64,000 nucleotides of DNA from Desulfosudis oleivorans. Its GTDB lineage: Bacteria; Desulfobacterota; Desulfobacteria; Desulfobacterales; SURF-7. Positions within the stretch are counted from its first letter, which is position 1, and each line of letters opens with the position of its first letter. Position numbers and translations under genes: made by a program. Location of the stretch: contig DYJC01000010.1 in the NCBI GenBank assembly GCA_020723305.1, forward strand, positions 1-64,000. The letters are read 5' to 3'. Positions 35,818-44,574 of the stretch are shown here, one piece after another. The notes under the pieces were generated by a model. The model was not told the origin of the DNA and searched no databases. It saw only the letters and a list, made by a program, of their open reading frames with translations.

Positions 35818-37035
35818 ATGACATCATCAAAGGGAAAAGGATGTTCTCGAAGGGCTTTTTTAAAAACCGCAGGAACCGTCGGTGTCAGCGCACTTGCATC
35901 CCAGCCGCTGTTTCAACAGAATGCTGTTGCTGAATCAAGCCAGAACATGATTGTTCCGACCCGGAAGTTCGGTAAAACCGGAAAAGAGGTTTCCATTCTC
36001 TCCCTCGGCGGCATGTTTGATATTCCCTCCAATCAGATTGTCCTGAATCTGGCCATGAAGTTCGGAGTGACTTACTGGGATACAGCCAATTCATATGGCA
36101 ATGGTGTAAGTGAAACCGGGATCGGCAAATATTTTCAGAGCAACCCCCAGGATCGCAGCAAAATCTTTCTGGTATCCAAAGCCTATACCCAGGACACGGA
36201 AGAGATGACCTCGATGCTGGATACTTCCTTACAACGGATGGGCACTAACTACATTGACCTGTATTTCATGCATGCCCTGAGCAGTACAGACCCCCTGAAC
36301 GACAAGGTCCGGAAGTGGGCGGAAAATGCAAAAAAGCAGGGCAAAATCAGGCTGTTCGGGTTCAGTACCCACCAGAATATGCAGTCGTGCCTGATGAGCG
36401 CCGCAAAACTTGAATGGATTGACGGTATCATGACCACCTATAACTTCCGGCTCATGCACCAGAATGACATGAAGGAGGCTCTCCAGGCCTGCATCGAGGC
36501 TGGAATCGGTGTCACTGCCATGAAAACCCAGGGCGGCGGATCGGTTAAAACCAGCTCGGATACGGAGATACAGATGGCCGGACGATTTATCCAAAAAGGA
36601 TTCACGGATAAACAGGCCAAACTCAAAGCAGTCTGGGAAAATCCGGACATTGCCAGTATCTGTTCCCAGATGCCCAATTCAACCATTCTCATGTCCAACA
36701 TCTCCGCTGCGCTGAATAAAACCAGCCTGGCTGCAAAAGATATGGAGCTGATGAATCAGTATGCCATGGATACCTGTTCCGGATATTGTGCCGGCTGCGC
36801 CCATATCTGTGAGGCGGAAATCCAGGGAAAGGTTCCGATTGGTGATATCATGAGATATCTCATGTACCTGGAAACATATGGAGAAAAGGAGTTCTCTGAA
36901 TCGATCGTAAGCCGGATGCCAAAGGATATCCGGCAGCGGATTGCCGCAGTTGACTTTTCCTCTGCTGAAAGACGATGCCCGCAGAAGATCGAGATCGGAA
37001 ATCTGATGAGAAAAGCATCGGACATGCTGGCATAG
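35818..37035 (+). CDS. Tat-exported aldo/keto reductase family protein with cysteine-rich C-terminus
   Basis: The N-terminus carries a Tat motif (CSRRAFLK) and hydrophobic region. An aldo/keto reductase barrel follows, with FGVTYWDTANSYGNG giving the catalytic Asp and Tyr. The C-terminal region has DTCSGYCAGCAHICE, a four-cysteine cluster that resembles an Fe-S binding site. Tat export implies a cofactor inserted before secretion, yet NADPH is not expected in the periplasm, so the electron donor is probably different. AAGGAG precedes the start. Confidence 0.82.
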   Translation: MTSSKGKGCSRRAFLKTAGTVGVSALASQPLFQQNAVAESSQNMIVPTRKFGKTGKEVSILSLGGMFDIPSNQIVLNLAMKFGVTYWDTANSYGNGVSETGIGKYFQSNPQDRSKIFLVSKAYTQDTEEMTSMLDTSLQRMGTNYIDLYFMHALSSTDPLNDKVRKWAENAKKQGKIRLFGFSTHQNMQSCLMSAAKLEWIDGIMTTYNFRLMHQNDMKEALQACIEAGIGVTAMKTQGGGSVKTSSDTEIQMAGRFIQKGFTDKQAKLKAVWENPDIASICSQMPNSTILMSNISAALNKTSLAAKDMELMNQYAMDTCSGYCAGCAHICEAEIQGKVPIGDIMRYLMYLETYGEKEFSESIVSRMPKDIRQRIAAVDFSSAERRCPQKIEIGNLMRKASDMLA

Positions 37036-37051
37036 ACCGGATAAGAGCGGT

Positions 37052-38062
37052 ATGAAAAAAAAAATCCAGAAGGTGTCGAAGAAGGAAACCGCGATCAGCG
37101 CTCTGATATTGACGGTTCTGGCTGGAGTTGCCGTTGGAATTTTCCTGCGTCAGTTTCAGTTCAACCCTGCGGTCATTTCCCATCAGGATCTTGTGAACAG
37201 AGAAAATAAGATCGATGCATCTGTTCCACAGCCTGATCCAAAAGCTGCCATCTCCCTTCCTCCAGGCATGAAGCCCATGACACCTTCCGAGGTTTTCACG
37301 CCAGACACCTTGTTTGAGAAAATCAACGGAAAGGCGGAGCTGTATCTTTCTGCAGGATTCAAACAGCTTCTCTGCCAACGGATTCAATCAGACCATGACC
37401 CTGAACTCTGGATGGAAGCCTTTATCTATGAGATGGAAACCGCTTCCAATGCGTTTTCCGTTTTCAGCACGCAACGTCGTGAAGGGGGAATGCCTACCGG
37501 CCTGTCCGACTTTTCATACCAGACTGAAAACGCTTTTTTTCTCGCTCAGGGGCCGTTCTATCTGGAAGTAATCGGTTCACAGGTAAATCCGGAGATGAAG
37601 CTGTTGATAACAGCGTTCCTGAAACATTTTATCAAAAACGTGGCATCGGACAAAGACGCATTTTCCGAGATTTCCCTGTTTCCGGACACCTGTTCAGACA
37701 CAGACCGGATTTCCATGATTCCGTCCAATGCCTTTGGCTTTGACAAACTGGACAATGTCTATACCTCCCGGTGCATGGTTGATGGAAAGGAACTCATGAT
37801 CTTTCTGTCCAACCGGGGATCTTCTGAAAATGCCCGGAAGCTGGCTGACGAATATGGGACTTTTTTGAAAACCTTTGGTGGAAAAGAAATACCTTTAATC
37901 CAAAAACATGGGGATTCCAGGCTGATTGAAATATTCGGTTCATATGAACTGTTCTTTACTTCCGGCAGATATTTACTAGGAGTTCATGAGGCAGGAAGTC
38001 AGGATGCGGCTGAGTCCATGGCGACCACTCTATATAAAGGTGTTGGTGAGGCAGCCCAATGA
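37052..38062 (+). CDS. DUF6599-like exported protein
   Basis: A membrane anchor (about residues 15-32) is followed by a soluble domain with LFEKINGKAELYLSAGF near residue 88, a segment characteristic of the DUF6599 group, and FSVFSTQRREG later. Such genes occur beside DUF362 and polyferredoxin genes in anaerobes. ATGA overlap with the next gene suggests coupling. Its function is unknown. Confidence 0.6.
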   Translation: MKKKIQKVSKKETAISALILTVLAGVAVGIFLRQFQFNPAVISHQDLVNRENKIDASVPQPDPKAAISLPPGMKPMTPSEVFTPDTLFEKINGKAELYLSAGFKQLLCQRIQSDHDPELWMEAFIYEMETASNAFSVFSTQRREGGMPTGLSDFSYQTENAFFLAQGPFYLEVIGSQVNPEMKLLITAFLKHFIKNVASDKDAFSEISLFPDTCSDTDRISMIPSNAFGFDKLDNVYTSRCMVDGKELMIFLSNRGSSENARKLADEYGTFLKTFGGKEIPLIQKHGDSRLIEIFGSYELFFTSGRYLLGVHEAGSQDAAESMATTLYKGVGEAAQ

Positions 38063-39045
38063 CAGACCAGACCATTCACAGCCAGGCCACCCGAAGAGAG
38101 TTTATGATCCGATGCGCCAAAGCAGGGATCAGTGTGGCTGCTACCTGCGGCATGGGATATGGATTTTATGACGCCCTTGGCCCCAAACCATTGGATACAT
38201 TGAATGATCAAATAGATTTGCCTGATTTTTCCATCCCTTCTCAGGCAGGCAAAATTGCGATCGCAACGGGAAAAGACCGGGTTGAAACCGTGAACAAAGC
38301 CCTGCTGGCCCTTGGCGGAATTGAAACCTTTATCCAAAAAGGAGATCGTGTCCTCCTGAAAGTCAATGCGGCTTTTGCAACACCTTCTGTTCTTTCAGCG
38401 ACAACGAACCCCCTGTTGCTTGGCGAGGTCGCCCGTCTTTGTTTACGGGCTGGAGCATCTTCGGTGCGGGTGACGGATAACCCCATCAATGATCCGGCAA
38501 GCTGTTTTGCCCTGACCGGAATCGAAACTTCGGCCAAACAAGCAGGGGCCGAGGTATTCCTTCCCAAAGACAGCTTTTTCAGAAAGATGACCGTACCCGG
38601 AGGAACCCTGATCAAGGACTGGCCTTTTTTGTATGAACCGTTTGTTGGCGTCACAAAGGTGATCGGCATCTCTCCGGTCAAGGATCATCACCGGAGCGGA
38701 GCCAGCATGTCCATCAAGAACTGGTATGGTGTTTTAGGTGGCAGAAGGAATGTGTTTCACCAGGATATCCATAACATCATCAAGGAGCTGGCCATGATGA
38801 TAAAACCCACCCTGGTCATCCTGGACGGAACCGTTACCATGATGACCAACGGCCCTACCGGAGGATCTATGTCCGACCTCAAGCAGACAGACACCATGAT
38901 TGTGAGTACGGATCAGGTTGCCGCAGATTCTTTTGGTGCGACACTGCTTGGAAAAACAGCAGCGGATTTCCCATTTATCCGGAAAGCTGAAGAAGCCGGA
39001 GCTGGGCAAGCTGACTATACTTCACTAAAATTGATACACGCATGA
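38059..39045 (+). CDS. Tat-exported DUF362 protein
   Basis: The Tat motif (TRREFMIR) lies near residue 12. The remainder has the DUF362 features: FIQKGDRVLLKVNAAF, VARLCLRAGASSVRVTDNPIND, and the late DQVAADSFGATLLG. DUF362 proteins are often linked to iron-sulfur chemistry and usually carry ferredoxin domains, but here the ferredoxin part is missing and may be supplied by the adjacent polyferredoxin. The gene overlaps its neighbours on both sides by four bases. Confidence 0.82.
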   Translation: MTDQTIHSQATRREFMIRCAKAGISVAATCGMGYGFYDALGPKPLDTLNDQIDLPDFSIPSQAGKIAIATGKDRVETVNKALLALGGIETFIQKGDRVLLKVNAAFATPSVLSATTNPLLLGEVARLCLRAGASSVRVTDNPINDPASCFALTGIETSAKQAGAEVFLPKDSFFRKMTVPGGTLIKDWPFLYEPFVGVTKVIGISPVKDHHRSGASMSIKNWYGVLGGRRNVFHQDIHNIIKELAMMIKPTLVILDGTVTMMTNGPTGGSMSDLKQTDTMIVSTDQVAADSFGATLLGKTAADFPFIRKAEEAGAGQADYTSLKLIHA

Positions 39046-40985
39046 ACATTATTCTGACGAGAAGAATTTCCCAGATTTTTTTCAGCATCCTGTTTCTCTG
39101 GTTCTGCCTGGTTGCAACTTTAGGAGAACACTGGTTGCAGCTTCGGGGTTGGCCGGTAAACTGGTTCCTTCAACTCGATCCCCTGGTTGGAATCGGAACC
39201 TTCCTGACCACCCATACCCTGTTCAAGGGCCTTGCCTGGTGCATGGCAACCGTTGTCCTGACCATTCTGCTGGGCCGCTTTTTCTGCGGCTGGGTCTGCC
39301 CCTTTGGAGCGCTTCACCAGTTGATGGGGTATCTCGGGAAAAAAAATAAAAAAACACCGGAAAAAATAAAGATCAACCAATATCACAAAGCCCAATACCT
39401 GAAATACTGGATTCTCATTTTTCTGCTCACGGCGGCTGCTGCAGAATCCATTAACCTGGTTCAATCCTCTCCATGGGGTTCCCCTCTCTTTTTTTCTGCC
39501 CTGCTGGTCACAGCCCTTGTGATCCTGCTGATTTCCGCATCAATCAACCATATGACGGATTCGGTAAAAATCTTTCTGCTGTTCAGTATCAGTGTTGCGA
39601 TTTTTATGGTGATCACCCGTCTGCTCCATATGAACGGAATTTTTACCACTTCCCTTCTGACCGGTTTGCTGGATCCGATTCCCCTGATCCACCGGTCTGT
39701 CAATCTGGCAATCCTGCCTTTTATGGATAAAACCGCCCTGTTGTTTTCCACCAATGCAAGGTATTATGAACAGGCCTGGATCATCGGAGGCATCTTTATT
39801 ACCGCACTCTTTCTCAATCTTCTGATCCCCCGGTTCTACTGCCGGTTTGTCTGTCCGCTTGGGGCTTTATTCGGACTCCTGAGCCGGTATTCGATCCGGC
39901 GGATCGGTCAAAAACCTGGCAAGTGTACCCAGTGTAAGCTTTGTGAGGCAGATTGTGATGGTGCATGCGCGCCTTCCCGCCGGATCCGAACCTGTGAGTG
40001 CGTCCTTTGCATGAATTGCCTGCATTGCTGCCCGGAGGATTTGATGGAGTATTCCGTATCCCCCTCTGTTGCCGGGGAAATTCCCGCGCCGGATATGGAA
40101 CGTCGGGATCTGATTGTTTCGGCTGTTTCCGGTATGGCGATGGTACCGATCCTTCGACTGGGCGGCGCTGTCGGCCCCAACTGGAACCCTACCCTGGTAA
40201 GACCTCCGGGAGCATTGGATGAAAATTCTTTTTTAGACAGATGCATCAAATGCGGACAGTGTATGCGGATCTGTCCCACCAATATCATCCAGCCGGCTGG
40301 TTTCGAGTTTGGAATCGAAGGAGTGTGGACACCCAGGCTGAATTTCCGGATAGGAACCAGCGGCTGCCAGCAGACCTGCATTGCCTGCGGCAATATCTGC
40401 CCAACGGCTGCCATCCGGCCCATCCTTCTTTCGGAAAAACTGGGAAAAGATAATTTTTCCGCAAAAGGTCCCATTCGGATCGGAACCGCTTTTGTAGATC
40501 GAAACCGCTGCCTGCCCTGGGCCATGAACAAGCCTTGTATTGTTTGCCAGGAAAACTGCCCGGTAAGCCCCAAGGCGATATATACCCGCATCTCCTATGA
40601 GAAGGTCTGGCTAAGCAGTGAACTGCGAATTCATACCGTCACCCCCGGCACCCTTACTGTCCAAAGAGGGGTTTTGCAATCCGGCAAATACGCAACCGGC
40701 GATTATTTTATCCATGCTCCCACGGCTAACAAAAATGAATATAAAATGATTGTCCGGAACAGTGACGATTCCATTCAGATCGAAGAAAATCCGCCCTGGG
40801 AAATACAGCCGGAAACCGGCAGTGCAATCGAAATTTTTGTCCGGCTGCAAAAACCGTTTGTAAATCCGGAAACCTGTATCGGATGCGGTACATGTGAACA
40901 TGAGTGCCCGGTCAGCGGAAAAAGGGCCATCCGGATCACGGCAGAAAATGAAACCCGGAATAAGGAACATACCTTGTTGTTATAG
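39042..40985 (+). CDS. Membrane polyferredoxin (NapH/NosR-like 4Fe-4S protein)
   Basis: A 647-residue protein. The N-terminal half has about six membrane helices and two CxxxCP motifs (CGWVCPFGA and CRFVCPLGA) like NapH/NosR. At least five further cysteine clusters follow, among them CTQCKLCEADC, CIKCGQCMRICP, CIVCQENCP and CIGCGTCEHECP, so it can hold several 4Fe-4S centres. Typical role: pass electrons between the quinone pool or cytoplasm and exported partners. Here the partners are probably the Tat-exported DUF362 and aldo/keto reductase proteins of the same operon. Confidence 0.88.
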   Translation: MNIILTRRISQIFFSILFLWFCLVATLGEHWLQLRGWPVNWFLQLDPLVGIGTFLTTHTLFKGLAWCMATVVLTILLGRFFCGWVCPFGALHQLMGYLGKKNKKTPEKIKINQYHKAQYLKYWILIFLLTAAAAESINLVQSSPWGSPLFFSALLVTALVILLISASINHMTDSVKIFLLFSISVAIFMVITRLLHMNGIFTTSLLTGLLDPIPLIHRSVNLAILPFMDKTALLFSTNARYYEQAWIIGGIFITALFLNLLIPRFYCRFVCPLGALFGLLSRYSIRRIGQKPGKCTQCKLCEADCDGACAPSRRIRTCECVLCMNCLHCCPEDLMEYSVSPSVAGEIPAPDMERRDLIVSAVSGMAMVPILRLGGAVGPNWNPTLVRPPGALDENSFLDRCIKCGQCMRICPTNIIQPAGFEFGIEGVWTPRLNFRIGTSGCQQTCIACGNICPTAAIRPILLSEKLGKDNFSAKGPIRIGTAFVDRNRCLPWAMNKPCIVCQENCPVSPKAIYTRISYEKVWLSSELRIHTVTPGTLTVQRGVLQSGKYATGDYFIHAPTANKNEYKMIVRNSDDSIQIEENPPWEIQPETGSAIEIFVRLQKPFVNPETCIGCGTCEHECPVSGKRAIRITAENETRNKEHTLLL

Positions 40986-40995
40986 CACGATTGTT

Positions 40996-41027
40996 TGTTG
41001 GGTTTCGCTCCGCTCTACCCAACCTAC
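40996..41027 (-). repeat. REP palindrome, identical to unit 1
   Basis: The 32 bases are the exact reverse complement of 8473-8504. The copy sits between the convergent ends of the polyferredoxin and a small membrane-protein gene, and its palindrome could stop transcription from both sides. Confidence 0.8.
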
Positions 41028-41419
41028 TGCCACTTTGTATCCTGACGCAGAATCATGCAAGTGACGGAACATAGAATTACATAAAGCAGTATGATGGTTG
41101 TAAACGATCCCTTCGCTCCGAACAGAAATGGTTCATAGGAAAAAAATTGAAAAACAAACCAGTTGGCTGTTTCCATGGTCAGAAAAAAAAGGACGGAAGC
41201 CAGTATTGAAAACAGGATGGATTTATTGCGCAGTTTTTTCACCCAGAAGAGGAGCCACAAGAATCCAATACTATGAACCGGACCACTCCAGTAAAACACG
41301 GAAATTTTTTGAAATGCCCACAAGGTAATGGGAAAATCCGGATTCCCTAGCGTGGCTTCTGAAAGAATCACGGAAAAGACATAAAACAACAAGGCGTTTT
41401 GGATATTTTTTTCGTTCAA
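41024..41419 (-). CDS. Small integral membrane protein, unrecognised
   Basis: A 131-residue hydrophobic protein with about four membrane segments and a terminal TKWQ. Its stop codon lies inside the REP palindrome at 40996-41027. No family was recognised. Confidence 0.55.
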   Translation of the reverse strand: MNEKNIQNALLFYVFSVILSEATLGNPDFPITLWAFQKISVFYWSGPVHSIGFLWLLFWVKKLRNKSILFSILASVLFFLTMETANWFVFQFFSYEPFLFGAKGSFTTIILLYVILCSVTCMILRQDTKWQ

Positions 41420-41551
41420 GATTTTTGTATTCTCCCTTTTTTTTAAAAAGGATAAGGAATCAGTACTTGAATAAATTGGGCATTTTTACTATTCCATACA
41501 ATATCTGGCATTTTTTTCAATAAGGAATTGAACAGGAGAAAAGGAGTGGTC

Positions 41552-42313
41552 ATGCGCTTCCGGCCATGTATTGATATTCATCAGGGTGTTGTCAAACAGA
41601 TCGTCGGCTCCACCCTGACCGACAGTTCAGACCAAAGCCCCACAACCAATTTTCAGGCTGAAAAACCGGCTTCATGGTTTGCATCCCTGTATCGGCAGGA
41701 TCACCTGACCGGAGGACACGTGATTCAGCTTGGTCCCGGCAATGAAAAAGCAGCCAAGGAAGCGCTTCAGGCCTGGCCGGGCGGAATGCAGATCGGCGGC
41801 GGAATTCATCTGGACAATGCCCGGCAATGGATTGAAGCTGGAGCCTCTGCGGTTATCGTAACATCATGGGTATTTCATGATGGAACCGTTGATATGGAGC
41901 GGCTGAAAAAGCTTACAGATTCCATTGGAAAAAATCGGCTGGTACTGGACTTGAGCTGCCGGAAAAAGGAAAACTACTATGTCATTGTTACCGACCGGTG
42001 GCAGACATTTACACGGGAAGTCATTGATTTCAGTCTGCTGGACAGGCTATCCCGATACTGTGATGAGTATCTGATCCATGCGGTGGATGTGGAAGGAAAA
42101 TGCCGTGGAATTGAAATCCCCCTGGTCGAGCTGCTTGGAAAGTGGAGAGGGATTCCCATCACCTATGCAGGCGGAATTCATTCAATGGATGACATCAATC
42201 AAATTCAAGAACTTGGAAAAGGACACATCGATTTTACGGTCGGAAGCGCCCTGGATATTTTCGGCGGTACCCAATTGAGATATCAGGACCTGGCCAGGCA
42301 GTTCGGCTGCTGA
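41552..42313 (+). CDS. hisA: HisA-type isomerase, eukaryote-like form
   Basis: The ATG at 41552 follows AAGGAG, and the protein starts MRFRPCIDIHQGVVKQIVGSTL, which resembles the plant and yeast HIS6 form of phosphoribosylformimino-AICAR-ribotide isomerase rather than the standard bacterial HisA. YAGGIHSMDDI and HIDFTVGSALDIFGG near the C-terminus form the phosphate sites of the barrel. It would act in histidine synthesis. No other his gene is near. At 253 residues the length is normal. Confidence 0.8.
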   Translation: MRFRPCIDIHQGVVKQIVGSTLTDSSDQSPTTNFQAEKPASWFASLYRQDHLTGGHVIQLGPGNEKAAKEALQAWPGGMQIGGGIHLDNARQWIEAGASAVIVTSWVFHDGTVDMERLKKLTDSIGKNRLVLDLSCRKKENYYVIVTDRWQTFTREVIDFSLLDRLSRYCDEYLIHAVDVEGKCRGIEIPLVELLGKWRGIPITYAGGIHSMDDINQIQELGKGHIDFTVGSALDIFGGTQLRYQDLARQFGC

Positions 42314-42327
42314 TTATTGGAGGCAAC

Positions 42328-43104
42328 ATGATTGTAACCACTCAGAAAAAAAACCGTGTCTGCTTGATCACCATCAACCGAGAACAAGTCAAAAATGCGG
42401 TAGACGGCCCCACGGCCAAGGCGCTTGCTGATGCGTTCCGGGACTTTGAAGAAGATAAGGAGTCTGATGTAGCGATTCTGGCCGGGGCTGGAAACACCTT
42501 TTGCGCTGGAGCGGATCTGAAAGCCGTTGCCAATGCAGCAGAGGGGCGTTTCAATACCTTGGCAGCAGAAGGAGACGGCCCAATGGGTCCCAGCCGAATG
42601 GTATTATCCAAACCGGTAATTGCCGCCATCGCAGGTTATGCTGTGGCAGGCGGACTCGAACTGGCTTTATGGTGCGATTTGAGGATCATGGAAGAAACAG
42701 CTATCATGGGTGTGTTCTGCCGCCGTTTTGGAGTTCCTCTCATCGATGGAGGAACCATCCGGCTGCCAAGGCTGATAGGAATGAGCCGCGCCATGGATCT
42801 GATTCTGACCGGCCGCCCGGTCAAGGCGGATGAAGCTCTTTCCATCGGACTGGTAAACCGGGTCGTTGGTCACGGGCAAGGGATCGCAGCAGCGGAAGAA
42901 TTGGCAGCTACGATAACCGGATTCCCTCAAACCTGCATGAGAAGTGACCGCATGAGTGCATATGAGCAATGGAGCCTGTCCCTTGAAGATGCACTACAAA
43001 ACGAATTCAACCGTGGAATGAAGGTAATCAGCAGCGGAGAAACCCTTGCCGGAGCAGATCGCTTTGCAAAAGGCATCGGCAAACATGGTGATTTTAAGGT
43101 CTGA
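42328..43104 (+). CDS. Enoyl-CoA hydratase/isomerase (crotonase family)
   Basis: The protein has the crotonase folds: VAILAGAGNTFCAGADLKAV with the oxyanion-hole Gly, KPVIAAIAGYAVAGGLELALWCDLRI, and the acidic residue region GVFCRRFGVPLIDGG. It is 258 residues, the usual length. TTGGAGGC precedes the ATG. It is read in the same direction as the operon that follows at 43221, but a promoter lies between the two, so it may or may not belong with the upstream HisA gene. The substrate is unknown. Confidence 0.92.
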   Translation: MIVTTQKKNRVCLITINREQVKNAVDGPTAKALADAFRDFEEDKESDVAILAGAGNTFCAGADLKAVANAAEGRFNTLAAEGDGPMGPSRMVLSKPVIAAIAGYAVAGGLELALWCDLRIMEETAIMGVFCRRFGVPLIDGGTIRLPRLIGMSRAMDLILTGRPVKADEALSIGLVNRVVGHGQGIAAAEELAATITGFPQTCMRSDRMSAYEQWSLSLEDALQNEFNRGMKVISSGETLAGADRFAKGIGKHGDFKV

Positions 43105-43135
43105 AAACCAGATCCTTTTTTTCTGTTTTTTTTTC

Positions 43136-43173
43136 TTGACAACAAATGAAACACAATATAAATTGTCGACAAT
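43136..43173 (+). promoter_or_regulatory. Promoter with overlapping operator for the dehydratase operon
   Basis: TTGACA at 43136-43141 and TATAAA at 43157-43162 form a promoter with a 15-base spacer. A perfect 12-base palindrome, ATTGTCGACAAT (43162-43173), starts at the last base of the -10 box. TTGT-N2-ACAA palindromes are typical sites for GntR regulators of the FCD/FadR class, and such a regulator is encoded at 55178 in the same transcript. Repression relieved by an acyl-type ligand would be the simple model. Confidence 0.65.
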
Positions 43174-43220
43174 CGACAAAAGCTGGTCCTTAACATCAAA
43201 CAAATCCAGGAGGCAATACC

Positions 43221-44513
43221 ATGGATACAACAATCTTCCGTAATGCTTACGATGCTATCGTTGTCGGATCCGGCCCCGGGGGGGCAACCGTTGCAAAAGA
43301 ACTAGCAGAAAAAAATAAAAAAGTCCTCATATTGGAATGGGGTGACAACTGGCGCGTAAAAGGGACAAGCTGGCAGACCGCCATTACAGCAGGAATTCCC
43401 GGCAGAAGCCTTCTGGTAACCAATAAAGCACTTGCCATGGTCAGGGGAATCACTACCGGCGGCAGTTCTGTCTACTTCTACGCAACCGCGTTCGAACCGC
43501 CTGTTGAGATGTTAAAATCCTACGGCCTGGATATCAGCGAAGAAATCAAAGAGATTCGGAAAGAACTTCCTACCGAGCCGCTGAAAGACGAACTGATTGG
43601 CCCAGGAGCAAAACGGATCATGCAGAGCGCCAGAGAATTGGGTTATGACTGGAACAAACTTCCCAAGTTTGTTTATCAGGACAAATGCAAGACAGGCTGC
43701 TGGCGCTGCGATTACGGATGTCCTTATGGCGCCAAATGGAACGCCAGAAACTATGTTGAGCAGGCGCTTGAAAACGGTTCAACGCTGATTAACCGAGCAA
43801 AAGTGCAGAAGGTGATTGTCGAGAACAATATTGCTGTAGGCGTTGAATATAAAAAATGGGGATCTACCTTTCAGGCTTTTGCACCCAAAATCATTCTTTC
43901 AGCAGGCGGAATCGGGTCACCTGTCATCTTGCGAAAAAGCGGAATATACAGAGCAGGGTATGACTACTTCTATGATCCTTTGATTGCGGTAATGGGAACG
44001 GTTAAGGATCTGAAAGGCGGAAAGGAATTTCCCATGGCAACCGGGATTCATATGGAAGAAGAAGGATATGTCATGACGGACATGACCGTGCCCCGAACCC
44101 TCTACATGTTGTTTGCCGCCGAGGTTTTCCGTTTTCACAAACTATTTTCACATGGTAACACTCTGCAGATCATGATCAAGGCAAAGGACAGTTTGGGTGG
44201 TCGGGTAACCTATAATGAAGGTGTCCGGAAAAGCCTGTCAAAAGATGACCAGGCAAAACTGTTAAAAGGATATGAGCGGGCAAAAAAGATTCTGAAAAAT
44301 GCCGGAGCCAAAGATATTTTTAAAAGCTGGTATATAGCAGCTCATCCCGGCGGAACCGTCAAGGTTGGCGACATCTTGGATTCCAACCTGAAAACCAAAT
44401 ATGAAAACCTCTATGTCTGCGACTGTTCGGTCATACCGGAGGCATGGGGACTGCCGCCTACCTTTACGCTCATAGCCCTTGGAAAAAGACTGGCAAAACA
44501 TATTGCGGCATAA
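43221..44513 (+). CDS. GMC-type FAD oxidoreductase with four-cysteine insert
   Basis: The N-terminal AIVVGSGPGGATVAKELAE binds FAD. A cluster CKTGCWRCDYGCPYGAK near residue 155-170 places four cysteines in a pattern of the Cx3Cx2Cx3C kind, as in GMC relatives linked to anaerobic redox chains, and may hold an Fe-S centre. The C-terminal HPGGTVKVG and PEAWGLPPTFT match the active-site His and FAD region of the GMC family. AGGAGGCAATACC precedes the start. As the first gene of the operon it probably oxidises an alcohol or accepts electrons for the dehydratase chemistry. The substrate is unknown. Confidence 0.85.
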   Translation: MDTTIFRNAYDAIVVGSGPGGATVAKELAEKNKKVLILEWGDNWRVKGTSWQTAITAGIPGRSLLVTNKALAMVRGITTGGSSVYFYATAFEPPVEMLKSYGLDISEEIKEIRKELPTEPLKDELIGPGAKRIMQSARELGYDWNKLPKFVYQDKCKTGCWRCDYGCPYGAKWNARNYVEQALENGSTLINRAKVQKVIVENNIAVGVEYKKWGSTFQAFAPKIILSAGGIGSPVILRKSGIYRAGYDYFYDPLIAVMGTVKDLKGGKEFPMATGIHMEEEGYVMTDMTVPRTLYMLFAAEVFRFHKLFSHGNTLQIMIKAKDSLGGRVTYNEGVRKSLSKDDQAKLLKGYERAKKILKNAGAKDIFKSWYIAAHPGGTVKVGDILDSNLKTKYENLYVCDCSVIPEAWGLPPTFTLIALGKRLAKHIAA

Positions 44514-44574
44514 TCAAAAAAAATACGGATTATCAGACTGCCGATCCAAAACCTTACAAGGGGGATGATTTCCA

